Assembly (NCBI GenBank): GCA_013399305.1 | Contig: VXAI01000164.1 | Coordinates: forward strand, 1,061,693 to 1,125,692 | Direction: 5' to 3' | Source: Rostratula benghalensis | Taxonomy: Eukaryota; Chordata; Aves; Charadriiformes; Rostratulidae | Length of the DNA: 64,000 nucleotides | Shown here: positions 54,820-64,000 of the stretch, in pieces | How positions within the stretch are numbered: position 1 is the stretch's first letter | Layout of the letters: the number at the start of each line of letters is the position of its first letter | Program-made: the position numbers and the translations under genes | The notes under the pieces: model-generated | What the model was told of the DNA's origin: nothing | The model's input: the letters and a program-made list of their open reading frames with translations, nothing else | Database searches by the model: none

Positions 54820-55080
54820 AGACAAGCTCAATGTATTATGTCAGTGAAATGTCATCGCCTCATTAATTAAGTGACATAAACATCAACAACAAAAGATCAT
54901 TGTTGTGATCGTAATTATGTAGCTCTGATGCAATATTATGACCAAAGACATTCCAGTGGTCTGAATTATATTTATGGATACCATTGTCGTGCCTCATTAA
55001 GGATACGCTAGCTTTAAAGTATTTTTGCCAAAATCGCAGCGGCAGCCTGGATTTTTTCTTCAAATTCAAAGAAACTTTGA
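54820..55080. promoter_or_regulatory. Candidate conserved non-coding/enhancer block
   Basis: This AT-rich, non-repetitive stretch has a TTAATTAA homeodomain-type palindrome at 54,873-54,880. A SOX-like inverted pair follows at 54,886-54,906 (arms ACAACAA and TTGTTGT). It resembles vertebrate developmental enhancers in texture, but this is inference without alignment. Confidence 0.25.
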
Positions 55081-56215
55081 AGTCAAGTAAGTCGTATTAG
55101 AAATAGTCATGCACCATTTTTTTTCAAGATACTGCTTTTGTCTTTAAAATAAGCCTGCAAGTATTTTAGTTTATTATCTCATCTTCTTTACTTTAAATGT
55201 CACTACACTTTTTAGAATCAGACACCTTCTATTTTACTTCATTCTAGACAGAGACTGACTTGGTGTTACCAGGACCAACTCCAGTGACTTCAGTGAGCAT
55301 TTACTCCATTAAATAGTGTAAATGATGGGACACTGAAAATAGCCCAACAGATCTGATTTTCAAAGTAACCACACTAGTGTTTTCTAGGGAGAAAAAAAAA
55401 AAGGGAAATGACTGCCATGCGGCAAGTAGCACGCCAGCAAACCCACCATAGCAAACCAGGCTGACTTCAGTTGGGGAGGGTGAAATGGGTAGAAAGGAAT
55501 GCTTCCGTTTCTCAGTTTTGTTTTCTTTTCACCAAGTGAAGAAAGTTGCTATTGTTGTTAGCATGTTTTGAAACCGATAGAAAATGCTGAGTGAAGGGAC
55601 TAAAGATTGAATTGCTGGAAATATCTGCAAGAGGAGTTCTGGAAGGCAGCAGTTTTCATGCATATTCACATCCTTAGACCATGCTGCCCTGAGGGAAGGA
55701 GCACAGGACTGCTGCAATGGAAAAACTTAGCAGTTGTGTCCTCCCAGTTTCTCCCTGTTCCTAGAGAAATGAAAGGAATGTCCTCATGGAGATGCTTTGG
55801 AAAGTGCCTCCCCACTTTCCTCGCTTTTGTACTCTTGTTATGTACAAGCCAGCTCCATAATTATACCTCTCCTGACCATAGATGTTTCTCTGAGGTGATT
55901 TCTCCTCATTCAGGATATCCAAAACACCAGAGGGCAGCAAAAGTGTTAAAGCAGAAATTGCAAAAGCATCAACCTTCCCAACAGAAGCACCTCTCTTAAT
56001 GATAAAACGTGATTGTGTAAGAGGTTCATAATGCAGTATCAATTCATAGTGAAAGTGGTAGAAAAATGATGTAATTCTGACACTACCAAAACTGTGCAAT
56101 GGCTACTTCTGCGCAACGCTGCTGGAAACCATTGTGACCCATATATGTATGAAAACAGAAGAGAAATACCAAAAGGTTGCTGAGAGTAACAGATGCAGGA
56201 GGTCTTTAACTCTCA

Positions 56216-56241
56216 ATAAATCATACAATAGTATGATTTAT
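56216..56241. repeat. Perfect 11-bp inverted repeat with 4-base loop
   Basis: Arms ATAAATCATAC and GTATGATTTAT flank AATA, so the sequence can form a short hairpin on either strand. Nothing around it identifies a microRNA or transposon. Confidence 0.85.
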
Positions 56242-56861
56242 GACTCTTAAAAATACAACTCTTAAGAGCTGTGTGACCCCTCCACGACTGCAGAAGCTGT
56301 ATGTCCCCCACCCTCTGGACTAGAGATTGCAGGTCTGTGTAAGTACCTTCCACAGGTAGCAACACTTGCCAGTTTTTCTTGCCTTTTCCATCTAATGCAG
56401 GTCATTAACATCAGGATGGTGGATTCACCTCAGTGTAGTCCTCTGGTGAGGTCTACAGACAGTCCCATGGCACAGGTGTCTGCCTCTCCTTAGGACAGAA
56501 AAAGCATGAGATCTTAGGGAGAGCACTAATTCCAGTCCTTCTTCCCATTTGTGAAGAAAGAAATTTTGAGTCCTTTAGAAAGAAATAAAAATGTTAATGC
56601 TCCTAGCTGGGGCTGGCTGTCTTGAATGTTCTTTCTAAAAAGACCAGTTCTGTTTGCCATCCTAAAACACTTAATCAATTTCAAATGAAAACAGCAACTA
56701 TAATTAAAGGGAGGAAAATCCCACCACACCAGAGGAACCATTATTAAAGTAATTTTTTTCTTTATAACTCCTGGGGCACTGTTCACATGCAGTTGCTACT
56801 GTATGTGCTGTTTGTGCGTCACCTCCTCTTCGTGAGCTCCACGGAGAATATACTGTTAGCT

Positions 56862-56877
56862 TAATAATAATAATAAT
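56862..56877 (+). repeat. (TAA)5 microsatellite
   Basis: Read directly. Confidence 0.85.
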
Positions 56878-58693
56878 GTCAGATTTTCGTGTGAGTTATC
56901 CAAGGCACTGTGCAAGCACTAATTGAATGTTACAATAGCTCGGGCTGGCTGTGTGCTATTACATGCCCCCCCTCCCCTTTTCCCATCCCCCCTCCCCTTA
57001 AAGCGAATGGCAGAGCAGTCCCATGACCCGGGTGACACCACTGCCTCCATGTAAGCAGCTCCTGTCCTTCAGCTCCTGGCCACCAGCTCTGCAAGCCGCT
57101 GCCCTCTCCCATGGCCATTCAAGCCCTGCAGGCTGCCAGCCTACCTACCTGCTCGCAGTAAATAAACACAGGGGCAGCAGGAGTTTTGTGCAGTGGTCAA
57201 GATAAACAAAGTTTGGGGTTTAATTTCAGGTGTCACTTCTCCGTGTTTCTAGGAGACAGAGCCTGCGGAGTAACTGGCCTCCCAAAAGGGTTAGCACCCA
57301 CGTTCTGGCAGGTAACACAAGCAATATAGTTCATTAGATAAGAGGAACAGAGAAGTCCTGCTTGCTTCACTAGAATGTCCTGATGGATCTCCCTCCAGTG
57401 TGCTGATGACACACAGCTCATATATCACGTAATTTGATTTACATGGAGCACCACATTTTTCTCATCTCATCTTTAAATTTACAAAACCTGACAAAAACGT
57501 GTTCTTTCCTCCCATAGTGGGTCCCTCTTGAGCCATTTAGAAGTCATCCGCGCACCCACCAACTACAGGTTCACACAATTGTACCGTTGCCTTGAAATCT
57601 TCAGCGTGAAGCAGAATTATTCCTCCTCCCCACAAGGCACTGCCTTATTTCGAGCAGTCTGGCAGAGCTGATTTGCATGGTGTCTCCGGGTGGGCAGGGG
57701 AGGGTGACTGCCCAGTGTGCCATTAATGGCAAAGAGGGTCAGGCTAGGGGTTCAGATTAAGACGGACAGTCTTCCAGTTGGGAGTCCAACCACTGAGTGG
57801 AGAATTACTTGCCTGAAAAAAGCCTTGGCTGACTCCTTTCACAGCGAAGGCAAAGTTGAGTAACAGATATGGCAGGCATCATTCAAGACTTATTTTCAAG
57901 ACTAAACTGGAATTTGAGACCAAAGGTCCAAACATTTTGCTCACTTGCTGTATGAAGGCTGGAGACCTACATGTTTGAAGTCAGTACATCTGCTGCTTCA
58001 CATTTGACCTTGAGAGGAACCTCTTGGGCACATCCAAGATGCTGAGGTGCAGTATCAAAAGAGCCTCCTTCAGCCTCAATGTGGAAAAAAGGCCAACTTG
58101 CCAAACCTCACCTCCAGACTGACCAGAGATAATAGCACCACAGGTGTACCCAGGACATAGGTGTTGCCAAAGTATCACAGGACTGCATCTATATATACGG
58201 GCTTTTTATTATTACTTCTTTTCTGGTCTGTGTGGACCCGGAAAGTTGCTGCTCCCAGGCCGGGTTTGCCCCAGTCTCGGGGGCCAGAAGTGATGATCGG
58301 CAGCTCCCCCTCCACCACGCCCGGGAAACAACGGGAACGGGAGCCGATTCTCCTCGGGAGAAGGCGGGTCAGCATCCCGTCGCGGGCATTGGTGCAAAGG
58401 GTGGGCGGCCACAAGCCCTCCTTGTGCTTCGGGACTAGGAAAAATTGTTCCCCGCAGGGCTGCAAGCCACACTTTCCCCGCTGCCAGTCGGTGGCCTCAC
58501 AACCCGTCGGGCTGCGGCACAGGACGGGGGCTGCGTCGGTAGCTGGGCCTGGGACTAGGCCCGGGGGCTCACCGGTGCGGCGGCCCCCCCGGCTTCTTAC
58601 GGGGTTAGAGCGGCGTCCGCAGCCTCCACAGCTCCGCCGAGCCCTGGGCAAAGGGTACCAGGGCTTCTTGCTGCTGCCGGCTTCGGGCGCTGA

Positions 58694-58721
58694 GGGGAGA
58701 GCCGGGGGGCGGGGCGGGGCG
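58694..58721 (+). promoter_or_regulatory. GC-box cluster / G-quadruplex-type motif
   Basis: Four G runs of four to six bases (58694-58697, 58704-58709, 58711-58714, 58716-58719) are separated by loops of 6, 1 and 1 bases. They overlap GGGGCGGGG Sp/KLF boxes. Both readings are sequence-motif inference. Confidence 0.5.
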
Positions 58722-58815
58722 CGGCCGCGAGGAGGTTAACGGCTACCGGCGCCCCCCGCTTACGCGGGCCCCGAGCGTGCCGGCAGGGGGCGACCCCTCC
58801 GGGGGAAGGGGCGCG

Positions 58816-58823
58816 TCACATGA
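58816..58823. promoter_or_regulatory. M-box-like site TCACATGA (MITF/TFE family)
   Basis: TCACATGA sits inside the near-palindrome GTCACATGAC in the CpG island upstream of SIK1. It fits the extended E-box bound by MiT/TFE factors. This is a motif match only. Confidence 0.35.
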
Positions 58824-58940
58824 CAACGGAGAGACCCCCCCCACACACACACACACTCCCCCCCCAACCCAGGCTGCCGGGGTGGTGGTGGGGGGGGCAG
58901 GAGACCCAGCTGCCCCCTCCCTTCCTCCCTCCCTCTGCCC

Positions 58941-58948
58941 TGACGTCA
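58941..58948. promoter_or_regulatory. Perfect cAMP response element (distal)
   Basis: The palindrome TGACGTCA is read directly, about 770 bases upstream of the SIK1 ATG. SIK1 is an established CREB/CRTC target in mammals, so a functional CREB site is likely. Confidence 0.75.
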
Positions 58949-59003
58949 CCGCCCCTCCGTCTCCCGGGCTACGGCTCCATCAGCGCGCGCGTCAGCACCG
59001 CCC

Positions 59004-59016
59004 GTTCCTTGGCAAC
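59004..59016 (-). promoter_or_regulatory. X-box-like site (RFX family)
   Basis: GTTCCTTGGCAAC reads on the minus strand as GTTGCC-A-AGGAAC, one mismatch from the RFX consensus GTNRCC-N-RGYAAC. It lies between the two full CREs. Confidence 0.4.
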
Positions 59017-59077
59017 GGCCCGGTGTCTCGCTCCCCTTCAGCCTCGCGCCTGGGCGCGCGTCTCGCTGGCGTCAAAG

Positions 59078-59085
59078 TGACGTCA
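59078..59085. promoter_or_regulatory. Perfect cAMP response element (proximal, at gap edge)
   Basis: A second TGACGTCA lies 6 bases before the run of N. A CGTCA half-site sits just upstream at 59070-59074 and another at 58990-58994. The clustering of two full and two half sites within about 150 bases argues for a cAMP- and calcium-responsive promoter. Confidence 0.78.
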
Positions 59086-59091
59086 ATGGAC

Positions 59092-59409
59092 NNNNNNNNN
59101 NNNNNNNNNNNNNNNNNNNNNNNNNNNNNNNNNNNNNNNNNNNNNNNNNNNNNNNNNNNNNNNNNNNNNNNNNNNNNNNNNNNNNNNNNNNNNNNNNNNN
59201 NNNNNNNNNNNNNNNNNNNNNNNNNNNNNNNNNNNNNNNNNNNNNNNNNNNNNNNNNNNNNNNNNNNNNNNNNNNNNNNNNNNNNNNNNNNNNNNNNNNN
59301 NNNNNNNNNNNNNNNNNNNNNNNNNNNNNNNNNNNNNNNNNNNNNNNNNNNNNNNNNNNNNNNNNNNNNNNNNNNNNNNNNNNNNNNNNNNNNNNNNNNN
59401 NNNNNNNNN
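59092..59409. other. Assembly gap (318 N)
   Basis: This unresolved run is flanked on the left by the proximal CRE and on the right by a CGCC/GCCC-type GC repeat. It very probably hides the SIK1 transcription start and most of exon 1. The true length may differ from the number of N. Confidence 0.99.
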
Positions 59410-59427
59410 CGCCCGCCCGCCCGCCAG
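59410..59427 (+). other. SIK1: 3' end of probable non-coding exon 1 of SIK1, mostly in the gap
   Basis: After the run of N, the sequence is a CGCC/GCCC-rich stretch ending CCAG before GTACAG, a good donor at 59428. Together with the acceptor ending at 59631 it defines a 204-base 5'UTR intron. The exon assignment is inferred from splice signals only. The transcription start itself probably lies in the gap. Confidence 0.6.
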
Positions 59428-59631
59428 GTACAGCGGCTCCACGGCCGCTCCGGCGGTCGGGCAACGGCTGCTCCGCGGTGTTTGGGGTGCGGCGGCCGAG
59501 GGGCTGAGCGGGGCCGGGACGGCCGCGGCTCCGCTGTGGGGCAGAGCCCTGCCGCTCTGCCGGTGGGGGAGGAGGGGGGTCCCGTCGGCGGGCGGGGCTG
59601 ACCGGGGGTGTGCTGTGCCCTCTCCGTGCAG
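59428..59631 (+). other. SIK1: Probable 5'UTR intron of SIK1
   Basis: The putative intron starts GTACAG and ends with 'ctctccgtgcag'. It is very GC-rich and only 204 bases long. The ORF through it has no recognisable product. Cap-selected cDNA from the 5' end would confirm it. Confidence 0.6.

Positions 59632-64000
<4,369 letters not shown>

Larger units (their letters stand above)
44636..58229. other. Intergenic region upstream of SIK1, no gene recognised
   Basis: The stretch contains several homopolymer tracts (T19 at 46,810-46,828, T17 at 46,981-46,997, A19 at 49,199-49,217) and a degenerate 30-bp tandem repeat near 51,421-51,545. It also holds AT-rich blocks at about 53,600-57,000 and (TAA)5 at 56,862-56,877. 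The longest open frame (286 codons at 47,321-48,181) has no recognisable domain and biased, low-quality composition. Confidence 0.65.

Noticed and set aside
58161..58739. Open frames on both strands left of the gap
   Set aside because: GC-rich CpG-island sequence is stop-poor. The Arg/Pro/Gly-rich products match nothing, and no divergent gene could be supported.
58777..59601. 274-codon frame running through the N run
   Set aside because: About a hundred codons are undetermined, and the frame crosses an inferred intron. It is an artefact of treating N as open.

Overview
The window looks like nuclear DNA from a bird. Its only recognisable interspersed repeats are CR1 LINE fragments, several ending in the characteristic 'attctatg'-type 3' tandem repeat. 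Interspersed repeat density is low. The one clear protein-coding gene is a vertebrate salt-inducible kinase, split by introns with GT..AG borders.

Layout. Positions 1-892 hold two CR1 copies in the same orientation. Positions about 893 to 58,200 form a long intergenic stretch with no supportable protein gene, broken by CR1 fragments near 15,988-16,424 (+), 17,085-17,973 (-), 42,908-43,185 (-) and 44,426-44,635 (-), plus simple repeats and homopolymer tracts. Positions about 58,230-59,990 are a strongly CpG-rich island. It carries two perfect cAMP response elements, GC boxes, an M-box-like site and an X-box-like site, and contains a 318-base run of N (59,092-59,409). Positions 59,410-64,000 hold the 5' part of SIK1: the end of a probable non-coding first exon, a short 5'UTR intron, and four coding exons. 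These encode the first 165 residues, from the start methionine through the catalytic HRD loop, up to the split codon of the DFG aspartate. The rest of the gene lies beyond the right edge.

How it works together. SIK1 is an AMPK-related Ser/Thr kinase and an immediate-early CREB target in other vertebrates. It phosphorylates CRTC coactivators and class IIa HDACs and so dampens CREB/MEF2 output. The CREs just upstream fit that negative-feedback loop. A four-codon upstream ORF in the 5'UTR may add translational control. The upstream ~58 kb has no recognisable genes, although a few AT-rich blocks look like candidate regulatory elements. No prokaryotic, viral, CRISPR or operon-like system was seen.
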